Origin: Cytospora piceicola
Taxonomy: Eukaryota; Ascomycota; Sordariomycetes; Diaporthales; Cytosporaceae
Length of the DNA: 64,000 nucleotides
Assembly: GCA_023375675.1 (NCBI GenBank)
Contig: JALQBC010000004.1
Coordinates: 372,001 to 436,000 of the forward strand
Direction of reading: 5' to 3'
The translations under genes and the position numbers were made by a program. Of this stretch, positions 1 to 11,204 are shown in pieces. The notes under the pieces were generated by a model. That model was given only the letters and a program-made list of their open reading frames with translations. It was not told where the DNA came from and ran no database searches. Position 1 is the stretch's first letter. Each line of letters opens with the position of its first letter.

Positions 1-51
1 TCTCTTTCTAGCGCGCAATTGTTGTATCACAAACCCCAGAATACCAACAAG

Positions 52-781
52 ATGATTCGGTCAACACAAATAGCAAGGCTGGACGGCCTGTACCTCTGCG
101 CATCTGTTGATGACGAGACAGTACGTTGCCCTTCCCCCCCTCCCTCCTCCTCGTTCAACCTGTCTACAGCCCACCACATCTAACCACACCCTCTCCCCAT
201 AGACCGAGTCCTCCATTGCGGAGATCAAATCCCAGATAAAACTCATCCTCCGCCGGCTCAACCGCAACACGGAATCCCAGGCGACCATCGAGTCGGGCGA
301 CTACACGATCCACTACCTGATCGCCAGCGACATCGTCTACTTCTGCATAACGGAGCGGTCCTACCCGCGCAAGCTGGCCTTCACCTACCTGTCGGACCTG
401 GCCACCGAGTTCTCCACCACCTACCCCATGCAGCAGCTGCTCAACCCGACCCTGCGGCCCTACGCCTTCATGGAGTTCGACAGCTTCATCTCCAAGACCA
501 AGGGCACCTACAGCGACGCGCGCGCCACCCAGAACCTCGACAAGCTCAACGACGAGCTGCGCGACGTCACAAAGGTCATGCACAAGAACATCGAGGACCT
601 GCTGTACAGGGGCGACAGCCTCGAGCGCATGGGCGAGATCAGCAGCAGGCTGAGGGACGACAGCAAGAAGTACCGGAGGGCGGCCGTCAAGATCAACTGG
701 GACCTGCTGCTGAAACAATACGGGCCGCTTGGTGGCCTGGGTTTCATCATGATCGTGTTTATATGGTGGCGCTTCTTCTGA
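52..781 (+). CDS. sec22: R-SNARE Sec22, ER-Golgi vesicle fusion protein
   Basis: Two exons, 52-120 and 203-781, join in phase 0 across an 82-bp intron (GTACGT...CATAG) and give 215 residues, the usual Sec22 length. Residues 1 to about 120 form the longin domain, beginning MIRSTQIARL. A SNARE coiled coil follows (LNDELRDVTKVMHKNIEDLL), with the expected zero-layer Arg in YRGDSL. A C-terminal membrane anchor (GLGFIMIVFIWWRFF) ends the protein, so it is tail-anchored. In yeast and animals Sec22 drives fusion of COPII and COPI vesicles between ER and Golgi. The start follows AACAAG and is the only Met in frame. Every key motif is present, so the assignment is firm. Confidence 0.95.
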
Positions 782-1649
782 GGGCTCGAGATGGGCGCGA
801 GCGGATGGCTGATTTGGAATTGGGCGTCGGTGGTTGGTGGCATGGCGTCAGGGTTTACACTTTGTGGGCGGGGAGGGCACGAAATAATCATAATACCACC
901 TGGATCCCTTCACGGCTTTGCGTTATTCACGATTTCATGTGTGCTGGAGTGTGGGCCACGAAATAAAAGCTCCCATGCGGATCCAGCAAGATAACCCAAG
1001 GGGTGAGTGACTTGAGGGTCTTCCAGGCTGCAGTAATAAGGCATAACAATCCCAAAGGATAGGTAAGTATGTACCTAGGTAAGCAGGCTGTATAAAATGG
1101 CAGGATCTACCATGAGGTTTCCCGAGTCTGGCAGTACAAGAACAGCCCAGAGTACGAGGGCTATATACTTGAGTAGATAACTTTGCCGTGGGCTGGAACA
1201 ATTCAAAGAAGAGAACCAGGTCTTGGCCGTGAATTTTGTTTCCCTTCCTACCACGCTGACGAGGCATCAACCCGAAGGCACGAAGCATTCTCGTGCCAGA
1301 AACTACGCGGCTTTTGTGCTCAGTGCTCAAAGACGCGTGCCGTTTCAAAAATGTCAGGAGAACGCGCATATCGAACTGCCCCTCTTCGTGGGTCCTTTTT
1401 GCCTTCCTTTCTCACTCTCTCACCATGGCAAGCCTATATGTCGGGTATGAGCCCCCCCCCCCCCCTCTCACACACATCCGTTGGTTATGCCATCTCTTCG
1501 AACATCCCTAAACGCCATGAACTGTCCTGCACATCAATATGACCGACCCTGTTTATATAAAGCCAATCACCTTGGCCAATCTCGAAACGCCATTTCTATC
1601 CAGAAATCTGTGAAGGCCAGCTGCCATACTGTATTCCCATGGTGGGGGG
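782..1649. other. Intergenic region between convergent genes
   Basis: About 870 bp separate the 3' ends of sec22 and the minus-strand zinc-finger-like gene. It holds a perfect palindrome TACCTAGGTA at 1072-1081 and a run of 14-15 C around 1451-1464. No convincing gene is seen; short frames here lack motifs and splice logic. Confidence 0.6.
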
Positions 1650-3212
1650 TTACATGACCACACAATTCTTGGCTAACGGCAAATTCGGCATCGCAGTCGA
1701 GGTATGATACCATGCCAGATGCTCTTGCAGATCTTTGAGGCCCCCCAACCCGCGCTCATCTTGTGCGTATTTGGTATCATCCTCCTCTCCTTGCTCGTAG
1801 TAGTTGTAATCATCGCAGTAAGGGCACAGTATCCTCGCCTGCCAGTCTCCATCATCGGGCGGTAGGTGGTTCGCAATCGCGAGCGGCGCAAACACAACGG
1901 TCTTGTCCTCGGCCGAGGACAGGCTCTTCCCCCTTGCCTGCCAGTTCGGCTGCTCGGTGACCCCCGCAGCGACGGCCGCCGGGTCCCGCTCCGTCGGCAT
2001 CCTCGCCAGGTCTTCCCAGACAACAAACCCGTCGCAGAAGTCGCAGGCAAAGGCTATGTCCCGGTCTCCGAAACGCTCAAAGTGGCCGACCAAGTTGCAG
2101 GCCGGCACCAGCTCGTCGTCCAGGGGAGGGGTCGGGGGGCTCGTCACGGTCGCCTTCATCGTCTTGACGGCCTCCCGCGACTCCGCGCCCGGCTGCTGGC
2201 TGTACTGCAGCGCTGCGCCCATCTGCCCCATCTCCACCGCGTCGGCCATGTGCGCGCCCATCACCGGCGTCTGCTGCTCCCAGCTCGGTATCCTCTGGTG
2301 GGGCTGGTGTCGTCCCGCTTCGTTCCGCGTGGACTCGTATTTCCGCCAGTCCTGCTCCTGCTCGTATTGCTTTCGCCGCTCGTCGAGCAGCCTCTGTCTC
2401 CGATATACCTCGAACGCGCCCAGACATCGCTGACCTGGTCCACCCGATATGTCGGCTTGTTGAGTGGCAAATATCCGGGCGGCCGCCCGACGCTGGGCCC
2501 GCCGGAGTTCGCGCTTTAGTCGGCTTGTGTCGTTGACCCAGAGGGGGTCTATGGGCCCTCCCTGGCGGAGCCAGTCCTGAAAGGTTTGGGCGTGATTCGA
2601 GAACTCCGCGCGGAGAGCACGAAGTTCTTGTATAGATTCGGCTATTGATGGGGGTGTTAGCGAGGTCGGTCAGGCACATGCATGTGGTATCATATGGCCT
2701 ATGGCCACTTGGTCTGGGTGGGTATCATGTGTAGTAGTACAGGGATGCAGGGTGAGACGGCGGGGTGCAGCACCGCAGGCCAGAATAGGTGCCAGGTCGA
2801 GTACACGCATATGAGAAACTTCTGTATCTGTGTTTGGGGAAAAGGAACCGAACATACGCCTCCGATCATCCTCGTAGTAAAAGGACCCCTTCAACAAGGG
2901 TCCCAGCTGCTGGAAGTCCTCCTTGGCCTCGTCCAAGGCGCCCTCGAGGGCGCGGACCTGCTCGTACTCGTCAGGGCCCCAGTGCGCCCTATCGGCGAAC
3001 AAGAGGCTGCGGAGCGAATCGCTGATTGCGTTGGCGATCGCGGCCAGGAGCGTGCCGACCGTGTCGATGCTGGCATCCGCCGAGGGGGTTTCGTCCTCGT
3101 CATTGTTCTTCCTTATGTTGTTGTTGTAGTTGTGATTGTTGTGGGTGTTGTTGTCGATGGCTCTCGAAGATGAAGATCCCCGTCCCTTGTACGGGTCGTC
3201 ACCAATGTTCAT
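1650..3212 (-). CDS. Conserved fungal zinc-finger-like protein with C-terminal CaaX box
   Basis: Exon 1 is 3212-2858 and exon 2 is 2641-1650. The intron has donor GTATGT and acceptor CAATAG, and the product is 448 residues. The N-terminal third is Asn/Asp-rich, then helical. The middle is charged and Arg/Gln-rich (LRRAQRRAAARIF, RRQRLLDERRKQYEQEQ). The C-terminal part has paired cysteines in two knuckles (ACDFCDGFVVWEDL and ILCPYCDDYNYYEQ) and a late HLAWYHT that could complete a C2-H2-type site. I recognise this as a widespread fungal hypothetical family but know no function. The protein ends in Cys-Val-Val-Met, a good farnesylation (CaaX) signal. That suggests membrane attachment, which would be unusual for a zinc-finger protein. 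The gene is convergent with sec22. Confidence 0.8.
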
Positions 3213-4328
3213 CGTTCGGTCAATGGGAACATCCAGCTTGTGGCGGCGGGTCGGTCCAGGTCCAGATGTGCCAGGTCAGGTCCAGGCGGCGGCTGAGGCT
3301 GGAGGTAGCAGCCGTCATATTAAAAGGGGAAGGAGGGGAGTGGATGTCATCAGTTGATTTGAAGAGGGAAGCACAGCTTTTTGGTACGATGATTGATGGA
3401 CTTGATTTGATCTATTGATCGCGCACTGCTGCTTAGCTTTGGCTTTTCCAGGGTTACTCTCTTGGCTGCGGAGTGACGAAGTCTGGTTGTAGCTTATGGC
3501 ATAATGGCTTAACGAGTGAGCCCGTCGGCCCGCCCGGGTCGATTGCACAGCCCACACCACCGACAGAACAGCCCTACCCATTCCGCCGGGGAGATCCCGC
3601 GCCCTTCTCGTACTACCTACCTAGGTACCTAAGGTTGCTCTTGACATATTTACACAGTACTTACCTAGGTAGTTACCAAGGTGGAATGTTCGCCGGACCA
3701 CCAGCGTTCTTTCTCGGCTGTCTAAGCTTCCGAGGTTGTCACTACGTCTGATTGCTCTGTTAATTACGACGTACCCACCTAGTAGGTATCCTAGGTAGGT
3801 AGAAACCTAGTGTAAGTACTTGGCGCAGGACTTCAGAATCAGGGCCCAATCACCCCTGAACACCCTAAGAGTAGGCAAAGGCCGCCCGCAAACGCTACCT
3901 AGGCTGCTAGGCTGCTAGGCTGCTAGGTTGCTAGGGTAGTATGGTCCAGAATACGGGTACTCAAACTCAGGGAGCCCCTGTCCTCCAGGGTTACTCAGGT
4001 ACTGCAACAGTAGACCAGCAGACCAGCAGGTGTGCCGTCATTGCGACATCGTGCGTGACGGGTGGGCTGTGGCTGTGGCTTGGCTCACCCCCAGAGATCC
4101 ATCTTCGGGGCTCAGCCTCTTCTACAATGTATTGCTATCAGTTTCCCGAAATGCATTGCCATTGATGCCCTCGTGATAACTACGATTAACTAGGTTCTTG
4201 ATTCACCGCAATTTTATTCCACCCTCTCAACTTTGCATGGTAACTTCGTACATCGTCTCAGGTACAATGACGTCGTCTATACATACTCATGCTCCGAGAT
4301 AACCCGAGATCTCTCTCCACCACGCCCT
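3213..4328. other. Intergenic region rich in CCTAGG palindromes
   Basis: This is the promoter side of the zinc-finger-like gene and the 3' side of the CLPTM1-like gene. Perfect TACCTAGGTA palindromes lie at 3618-3627 and 3662-3671, with a near match at 3788-3797. An 8-bp tandem repeat lies at 3899-3936. No gene is supported. Confidence 0.6.
3899..3936. repeat. 8-bp tandem microsatellite (CTAGGCTG)n
   Basis: Three exact CTAGGCTG units are followed by CTAGGTTG and a partial CTAGGG. The unit contains the CTAGG core that recurs in the TACCTAGGTA palindromes elsewhere in this window. Confidence 0.85.
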
Positions 4329-6387
4329 TTACTTCCTCTTCGTTGCGGCCCCCTTGCTGCTGCTACCGGTGGCCTTAGCAGTCGACGCCTCCTCTGTTGT
4401 CGCAGGAGGTAAATCCTCCAACTCCTTCTTATCCGCCTCAACTTCGTCGTCTCCTCCCTGTCCGAACTCGTTGACCCGGGTATGATCCACCCTGTAGGCC
4501 CAACGTTGGTAGATGTAAACGAAGAAGATAATATCGTCTCTGAACGTTGCCAGTCGGTGCAAGAATGGCATCTTGATCGTCCATGCAAACAGGTCATCGA
4601 TAAAGGTGTTCAGGAACTTGTACATCATCGCCTTCGCAGGCATGTGGGCCACGCTCTTGAGCCGGTAGTTGATGTACAGCGAGGGCACCATCATGAGGAA
4701 ACCGTACGCATAGACGGAGCCCACGAGAGTGGTGATGATGTAGGAGTACCAGGACTTGTGCTCGTTGTACACGACGGAGTAGATCGCATATGCGATTAGC
4801 AGCGGCACCGCCACCCAGTATAGGTACTTGAAGGCAATCTCGTCGTACTCCTTGGTCTTCTCCTCGGTCTCGCTGAGCTTGTGCTTGTCCTCGAAGGTGA
4901 TGCGCTTGGGGAACCACGAACCAGGCGGTGCATCGCGTACCCGGATATCGACGATGGTCGTGATCTTCCACAGCTCGACGAGGATGCCGACACCCTGGGA
5001 ACCTAGAATCATCCAACTGGTATTCTGCGAGTTGTCTACCAGGTACAAGAGAATGATAGCCTGCATGAAGACGTTGGCCAGAATAGATCGAACAGAAATA
5101 CCCACGTTATCCTTCTTCTTGCGGTAGTGTGCAATATCGGAGCCGAATGCCAGCGTCTCGAGAAAGATATGGGCAATGCTGACGACAATTGTAATGCTTA
5201 GGAGAATCGGATTGGTATCCAAGAAAATCTCCTTGATCATCTCGATCTCGCTACCATCACCACCGCCCGGGGCAGGATTGCCAAAGGCAGCTTGGCGAGC
5301 AGTTTCACGCCCGCCGAGCTCTATAGTCGCCATAAGCTGGAACTTCCACTGCGCCAGATTATTCAGTTCGATGTGGACGGGCAGTGTCTTGACAGTCTCG
5401 TTGACGGGGTTATACTGGTTCTTCAACTGCCAGAAGCCGTTGACGAACAAGATGGGGTAGTACCACGAATTCTGACCGGAACCATCTCGAGCACCAGTAG
5501 CTTCTAGACGAAGAAACTCACGAACAGCGCCGTGGAGGGTTGGGTAAACCATTGTGCCGGCACCGGGGACAAAGGAGAGCGAAGTGTTGGGGTGGTAGTA
5601 GTTGCCCACGACGATCTGGCCAGCCTCCTCGTCCTCCGCAATTTCGGCCTCGGTGATGTTTCCGCTTGCCAGAAGACTTCGCACTTTTGCCACCTTCTTC
5701 TTGGGAATGTGTTGAGTCATTGGGTAGGCGAAGTGGTAGGCTTTAGCCGGGTCATAGCCTGGCTGCGTTGGATCGATACTCGAATCCCCGTGCAGTCCGA
5801 TGTAGAAATGTCCCCAAAGAGTCCCATTATTTTGGACAGCCTTAGGGACAGCGATGGTCGTATCAATGACCCGCTTCTCACTCCAGTTGCCAATTTTGAA
5901 GTCATCTTGCTTGAATACAATCATGTCCTCGGGGGTATCCTTCAGAGGCTTGGGCCTAATGGAGGCCGACAGGGCAATAACGATGTCGACAACGCTGTCG
6001 TCGGGCCAAATCGGCGCAACCTTCTGTGGCATCAGGCTCCGAGTCGCACCCTCGTCCAGCATCTCCGGGCGCAGAGCATATGCAGGAATATCGCCGCTGG
6101 TGACGGGGACTTGGACGGTGTTGCCGGAGGCGTCGGTAGCGGTCTTGCTTTGTTGAGGAGCAGGCATGAACTGCTTCATGGCTAATTGCAATCCCACGTA
6201 CATCAAGACTCCATATAAGATTCTTGTGCCCAGCGAAGACTGCAGAGGAGAGAGGGTTCCAGTCAGCATACTTTGTCTCATTGTATCGGAGACTGGGGGC
6301 TCGAGGACAGTCACTTACGCCGCTTTGCTCTTCCCGCGCAGCAGGCCCTGCGCGCGGACCTGTTGCTCTAACAATTCCTTCAGGCAT
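4329..6387 (-). CDS. CLPTM1-family multipass membrane protein
   Basis: Exon 1 is 6387-6319 (23 residues, MPEGIVRATG...) and exon 2 is 6239-4329. The intron runs from GTAAGT to CTGCAG in phase 0. The product is 659 residues, close to human CLPTM1 (about 670). A first membrane segment lies near residues 28-45 (ILYGVLMYVGLQLAM). A long lumenal domain contains NNGTLWGHFYIG and YPTLHGAVREFLRLE. At least four further membrane segments occupy the C-terminal half. The tail is Lys/Ser-rich and hydrophilic. Animal CLPTM1 holds GABA-A receptors in the ER, and the relative CLPTM1L is reported as a glycosylphosphatidylinositol-precursor scramblase. The fungal role is not established, but ER location is likely. 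It is divergent from the LOG gene. Confidence 0.93.
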
Positions 6388-7495
6388 GTCGAAACTTGGT
6401 TTCGCTTGGAGAAGCGATCAAGTCCACGACGGTCAAAAGGCTGTATCAGGCAATTGATGATGAATTGATGACTTGGACAGGTCTTGAGTTCGTACCAAAA
6501 GAAACGTCGTCGAAGCTCACAGTGGCACAGGCCACGTCCCTAGATACATACGTAGGTACTTAATCGTACAGGGGTCAGGGTCTATGTCAGGGCCTCGGCC
6601 TTCTAGCTGATCCGCCCCAAAATGGCCACACTGCCTGCCGCAAGCCTTGCTCTGGGCATCTCTTCAAGGATGAGAGACAGACAACCTTGGTCACTTTGGC
6701 AGGTTTGGCATCTTCTTTCCCTTTCATAATTGAATCTTTGTTTCACCTTAATCCTGTTCTAATGGACTGCCCACTGCTGCCGCTCGCCACACATGAGCGG
6801 GCAGAGCCGTGATGTCTCGTTTGTCCGGGCCGGCCCCCTGTGGGCTTGATGCGGCTCGTACTTTGACCTCACAGCAGGTAGGTACATAGGTACCACCGAA
6901 CTATACGGACGAATGACTCCATAAGCCGACTCAACGCACGCGGTGACTTCCCACCTCTCAGGTATCCGGGAACGTACCAACGGAATCGAGCAAGTGGGTT
7001 TGCCAGGTGTTCATGTGCATATCGATTATGATAGCCACTGCGCCGGCGTCATAGTGGTAGTTACACGGTATCACCTTCAACGGTGCTGGCAGCCGCCGCG
7101 TTTGCTCAGGGGTGACAAGGTCACTTGCTTTTTCGCTCCTTACGGATTAACTTATTGGCGACCTACTTCATTTCTTTGAAGCTCACTGAGTACCTAGGTA
7201 TATAAGACGAGTGGCTCTTATAAAGTTTGGCCTTCGCCCAACTGTGTTTTGGGCGATTGACCGACTCAGTGTCATCGTAGCTTTCCTTTAAACCTTGCCG
7301 GCCGGATTAGCCTTCTCTCCAGTCTTCGTCATACCTCCCTCCTCCGTACATACCGACCACTTCTGAACGGCAGTCTTGCATACTGAGCATTACTGAAAAT
7401 CTACTGCTCTACACCGCCTGGCCTGCTTCACTGTCTTGAACCATTCCCCAGTGTTTCTATCAGCAACAACCAACACCTTGATCACCACAGACAAG
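6388..7495. other. Shared intergenic region of divergent CLPTM1-like and LOG genes
   Basis: This 1.1-kb region separates two divergent start codons and should contain both promoters. It is not coding as far as I can see. The part nearest the LOG gene is pyrimidine-rich (7290-7350), as is common in fungal promoters. See the separate entry for the palindrome and TATA-like box. Confidence 0.6.
7191..7206 (+). promoter_or_regulatory. TACCTAGGTA palindrome overlapping a TATA-like box
   Basis: The perfect 10-bp palindrome TACCTAGGTA (7191-7200) overlaps TATATAAG (7199-7206), about 290 bp upstream of the LOG start codon. The TATA reading follows from sequence alone; no start site is known. Confidence 0.4.
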
Positions 7496-8300
7496 ATGGC
7501 TGGCTTGGAGAGCAGCGGAGCCTCGACGCCCTCGAAGGTGTCTGAAGGGTCTGGGGAACTGCGCAAGACCAAGATCTGTGTCTACTGCGGCTCCTCACCT
7601 GGCAAGAAGCCGGAACATATGGAGGCTGCCCGACAGCTTGCAAGAGTTATGGCAGAAAACGATATCGGTCTCGGTACGCAACACCCGCGGCTACTGTAGC
7701 ATCGCACCTTTGAAACTACTCGACTAACACAGTTCACCTGTAGTCTACGGAGGTGGCACAGTCGGCCTCATGGGTGAGGTTGCGCGGACCCTTGTCTCCT
7801 TGGCCGGCCCCGACGCCGTTCACGGAATCATCCCCGAGCCGTTGGTCAAATACGAGCGCGACCCAACCTATACCTCCAAGAAGGTTCACAGCAGCACTGG
7901 CGAGAGCCTCGCGATCCCGGAGGAGGCCATCTTCGGACGGACTACTATAGTACCTGACATGCACACTCGGAAGAAGATGATGGCACAGGAAGTACAAGCC
8001 GGTGGCCCTGGCTCTGGCTTCATTGCATTGCCCGGCGGATATGGCACGATGGAAGAGCTTCTGGAGGCGTGCACATGGAACCAGCTCGGCATACAGTCTC
8101 TAGGGATCTGCCTGCTCAACGTCAATGGTTTCTACGACGGGTTGTTGAACTGGATCGACAAGAGTGTTGACGAGGGTTTCATCGCGCCTGCGAACAAGGG
8201 AATTCTCGTGTCTGCGACCGCACCAGACGAAGCTATCAAGGCGTTGAAAGAGTACAAGGTATCTGAGTCGCAAATGAAACTGCAATGGGGCAACGAGTAG
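7496..8300 (+). CDS. LOG-family cytokinin-riboside monophosphate phosphoribohydrolase-like protein
   Basis: Exon 1 is 7496-7673 and exon 2 is 7744-8300. The 70-bp intron has donor GTACGC and acceptor CTGTAG, and the product is 244 residues. The first ATG in good context (CAAGATGGCT) was chosen. An in-frame ATG at 7436 would add 20 residues. Family hallmarks are CVYCGSSPG near the N-terminus, LVYGGGTVGLMG at the spliced junction, the MHTRK motif, and PGGYGTMEELLE, the PGGxGTxxE signature. LOG enzymes remove ribose 5-phosphate from cytokinin nucleotides to release active cytokinin; older annotations call them lysine decarboxylases. In Claviceps and Fusarium, LOG proteins act in cytokinin production, but others probably serve general nucleotide turnover. 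No adjacent isopentenyltransferase is seen, so a hormone role is not shown here. Confidence 0.93.
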
Positions 8301-8589
8301 ACGCAGGGCGCGTATATTGGGCTGCTTTACGGCGTTGATAGATGACTCAGGAGACTTTAGCAATGGACAGGACGGTATAGATAGATTGAGATAGACCGCA
8401 TAAGAATTTAGCAAGTGTGATTCCAAGTTTTTTCATCAAGATGGTTGATTTGTCCTGTCTATCGAGGACGCTTTGTGCCATCTGCATATCGTCTAAGCTC
8501 GTGGATGATCATACAAGTGTCCTTATTCGCCTCCGCTTTGTACTCCATCATCGTCATCCGGAATTGGTTCAGGGTTGGGAATCAGCCAC

Positions 8590-9610
8590 CTAGCTGTCGA
8601 CATCCATGGTCTCAGCGGCCGGCGCGCTTCCTTCACCTTCACCCTCGCCCTCTCCATCACCACCCTCCTTATCGTCTGCTACGGAGTCAATCCACGCCTT
8701 CACGTCCTGTCCGTCGAACGCCTGGAACGGCTCGACCTTCTTGACGCCATCAGAACCCTTCTGAATGCCCACGACGGCCACACTCGTGTTGTCCACCGTC
8801 AACTCCCTGTCCTGCACCAAACTCTCCTTCAGGGCTTTCAGACCGTGCTGGATCAGCTCCTCCCGGTCGCACGCGGCGAACTTGTCGACATTCCTCTCCA
8901 GGTACGTCCTGGCCATCTGCGACCTCGCGCCGATGGCGAACGCGACCATCTCCTCTGTCATGCCCGAGGGCTGGAACTCGAACAGGTGAGGCCCCTTGTC
9001 GTCGACGCCGGCGACAAGCAGGCCCACGCCGTAGGGCCGCTTGCCGTAGTGTTGGGTGTTGATCTGGGCCTTCTCACCGATCATGTCGACCAGTGACCGC
9101 ACGGGCATGTCGCGGCCGTAGGTGAGCCGGTGGCCGAGGCACTGCTGCTTCATGAAGTTGGAGAGGACGCGGGCGTCCGAGGTCAGGCCGGCGATGGCGA
9201 TGCCGACGTGCGAGTCGATGGGGAAGAGTTTCTTTTGGTAGGAGGAGAGTTCTTCGGCATTACGCTGTAAGGAAAGGTCGGGATTGTTTAGCTGTATGCA
9301 TGTGCGAGAAGGTACATGGCGGTGGGTAGACGCGACGGCTAGTTGTATATGGATGAGGGAGGCAGTGGAGGGTGGTGGTCATCGTACCTTGATGGCTACT
9401 AGGACGGCATGTGTCTTGCTTGCTATTCCCACGACGACTGAACCCTGCTTGACAGCCTCGGCGGCATATTCGACTTGGAATATCCGACCCTGCGGCGAGC
9501 TGTGGGGGTTTGTGATTAGTTGAGACTGGCAAACGGTCGCGACGGCGTCTGGAGGGGGATTAGGTTGCTCACAATGTGACGGAATCGTTGTCGTAATTGT
9601 TCCTGAACAT
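8590..9610 (-). CDS. pre5: 20S proteasome subunit alpha-6 (PSMA1/Pre5 type)
   Basis: Three exons, 9610-9573, 9499-9388 and 9264-8590, give 274 residues; human PSMA1 has 263. The N-terminus [17 protein letters not shown] is the alpha-subunit signature of this paralogue. It is followed by [13 protein letters not shown], by [12 protein letters not shown] and by [13 protein letters not shown], all typical of PSMA1. Alpha subunits form the outer gating rings and are not catalytic. The C-terminal tail is acidic with Gly-Glu repeats (about 240-274) and ends ETMDVDS, longer than the animal protein. The gene converges on the LOG gene (289 bp apart). Its start lies about 630 bp from vps55 on the other strand. 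Confidence 0.96.
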
Positions 9611-9733
9611 TTTGGCGACTAGATGGTGTGGATGGAAGAAGAAGGTATGTTGGTGGTAGGTGGAGAAGGTTGGGGGATTTCAATGGGTTGAGGTAATGGG
9701 TGGTAAAGTCGCAGGCGGGCAGAAGTGTCGACG

Positions 9734-10211
9734 ATGTCAAGCTCCAAGGCTGAGGATGATGCAGCAACAGCCACACAGCAACAGGCAGCTCAGAGCTTCG
9801 TACCTTCCCACTACACTGTGCTAGCCAAAGCTGATTTAGCAGCGTTCTTATCGCTTATCAGAGGTCAGCATAGGTCAGGGTTATCTAGGTACGTAGGTAG
9901 TCAGGCTAGTCAGGGTTGACCGGGGTTTCTGTGACGCCCACGCGGCTGACGAGTTGGGGTTGCATATGCCTCCGGGCAAGGAGCAGCAGGAGCTCCTCTT
10001 ACGACATCACCACCAGCCCCACGAATCCCACTCTCAACCCGCACTTCTCGCAAACGACGAAGAACCGCCGACGACGCAAACGTTTTCAGTGCGACTCATC
10101 ACCGCCCACAACCAACAGATCCATACACAGAGGAAGAGCTTGTCACATCCTGAACTTCGATTCCAGCAGCCTGTCCCGGCCTCGGCGAGGGCCTCCGATC
10201 CGACCTTTTGA
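9734..10211 (+). CDS. Possible small gene between pre5 and vps55 (unrecognised)
   Basis: An ATG at 9734 opens a frame (MSSSKAEDDAATATQ..., then VLAKADLAAFLSLIRG) that stops at 9919. A second frame follows, reading DELGLHMPPGKEQQELLLRH and continuing to TGA at 10209-10211. An intron between roughly 9888 and 9950 could join them (donor GTACGT near 9889), but no acceptor is compelling. Composition and spacing look coding for the first 45 residues and for the LGLHMPPGKEQ stretch. The whole lies in the divergent promoter space of pre5 and vps55, so it may instead be untranslated leader. I recognise no family. Confidence 0.3.
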
Positions 10212-10244
10212 TAATCATCCTCCTCCAAAAGATTTACATACAAG

Positions 10245-10702
10245 ATGCCTGCTGCCGGTTTAAAAACAATCATCGCCCTCTCCTTCGTCCTCGCCGTCGG
10301 GTTCCTCCTCGTCATTCTGTCCTGCGCGCTATGGAAGGTCTACTATCCGCTGCTTGTCGTGGCGACATACGTGCTTGCGCCGCTGCCCAACTGGATTTGC
10401 GGCCGGTGCGCCAACCCGGACGACTTTGAGAGCTCTGGCACTGCGGTTTTGGACCTTGGAAGGTTCTGCACAGGATTCTTGGTTGTCATGGGAATAGGTA
10501 TGTCTCCAAGATGCTATGACGCATCCTGGATCGGATTGATGCCTAGTTACTGACTCAAATGTGTGCAGTACTCCCGATCGTTCTTACACATTCGAACCTG
10601 ATCTCCATTGGCGCCATGTTCATGTCTGTCGCTGGTGGTTTGCTGATCTATGGAACTATCATTTCCTTCGGCATGTTCTTCCAGGAGGAGTCCGAGTTCT
10701 AA
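10245..10702 (+). CDS. vps55: Vps55/LEPROT-family endosomal membrane protein
   Basis: Exon 1 is 10245-10497 and exon 2 is 10569-10702 (donor GTATGT, acceptor GTGCAG). The product is 128 residues against 140 in yeast and 131 in human LEPROT. Four hydrophobic segments fill the protein: IIALSFVLAVGFLLVILSC, PLLVVATYVLAPLP, FCTGFLVVMGIVLPIVL and GAMFMSVAGGLLIYG. The tail is FGMFFQEESEF. Yeast Vps55 works with Vps68 in traffic from late endosome to vacuole. The proportions and the CALWKVYYPL motif match the family well. No acidic or lumenal extension is present. Confidence 0.93.
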
Positions 10703-11204
10703 ATATGGAGAAACGGCGTGCGATGACGATAACGAAATGATGAGTGAGGTGGATCTCAGCTCCGGGAAGGGGCGGCCTAATACACAGACGTCGAAGTCAC
10801 ATGGATTTCGCGTTACTGTACGGTATGAGTGAGAGTCAAACATAGGGTGCAGGCATCGGGATTTCCTACAGCGAGGCTCTCGGTTCTTATGGTGTCGGGG
10901 TTTTACCGGGTCTGGTAGCAATTTAGGTTTAAGGTGGTATGGTATGTAGAGTTATTGTTTTCTCCGTCTAGAGTTGAATCTCTAGCTGTGCAGATCGCTC
11001 CGTTGAGTCTACCTGCTTGTAAATCTTGTTGAACCAACCCGATATGTTGAGTATCATGTGCCCATGCCCAGCCTTGCTATCCCAATGCAATACCAACGCC
11101 CTCGTTCGACCAGGGCAGTGCCTCTGGACGCCTTTTTTCTTTCTCCTTATCTTTCGCCCTGGTCCCAAAGCTATGGCCCAGTCACTATAATATACCTCAG
11201 TAGG
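10703..11204. other. Intergenic region, vps55 and PABA synthase 3' ends
   Basis: About 500 bp lie between convergent 3' ends. Only untranslated-type sequence is seen and no gene is supported. Confidence 0.6.

Noticed and set aside
1451..1464. Poly-C run as a functional element
   Set aside because: A simple homopolymer in intergenic DNA, possibly with length errors.
1866..2519. 217-codon plus-strand frame
   Set aside because: Antisense to exon 2 of the zinc-finger-like gene, whose cysteine motifs are convincing on the other strand.
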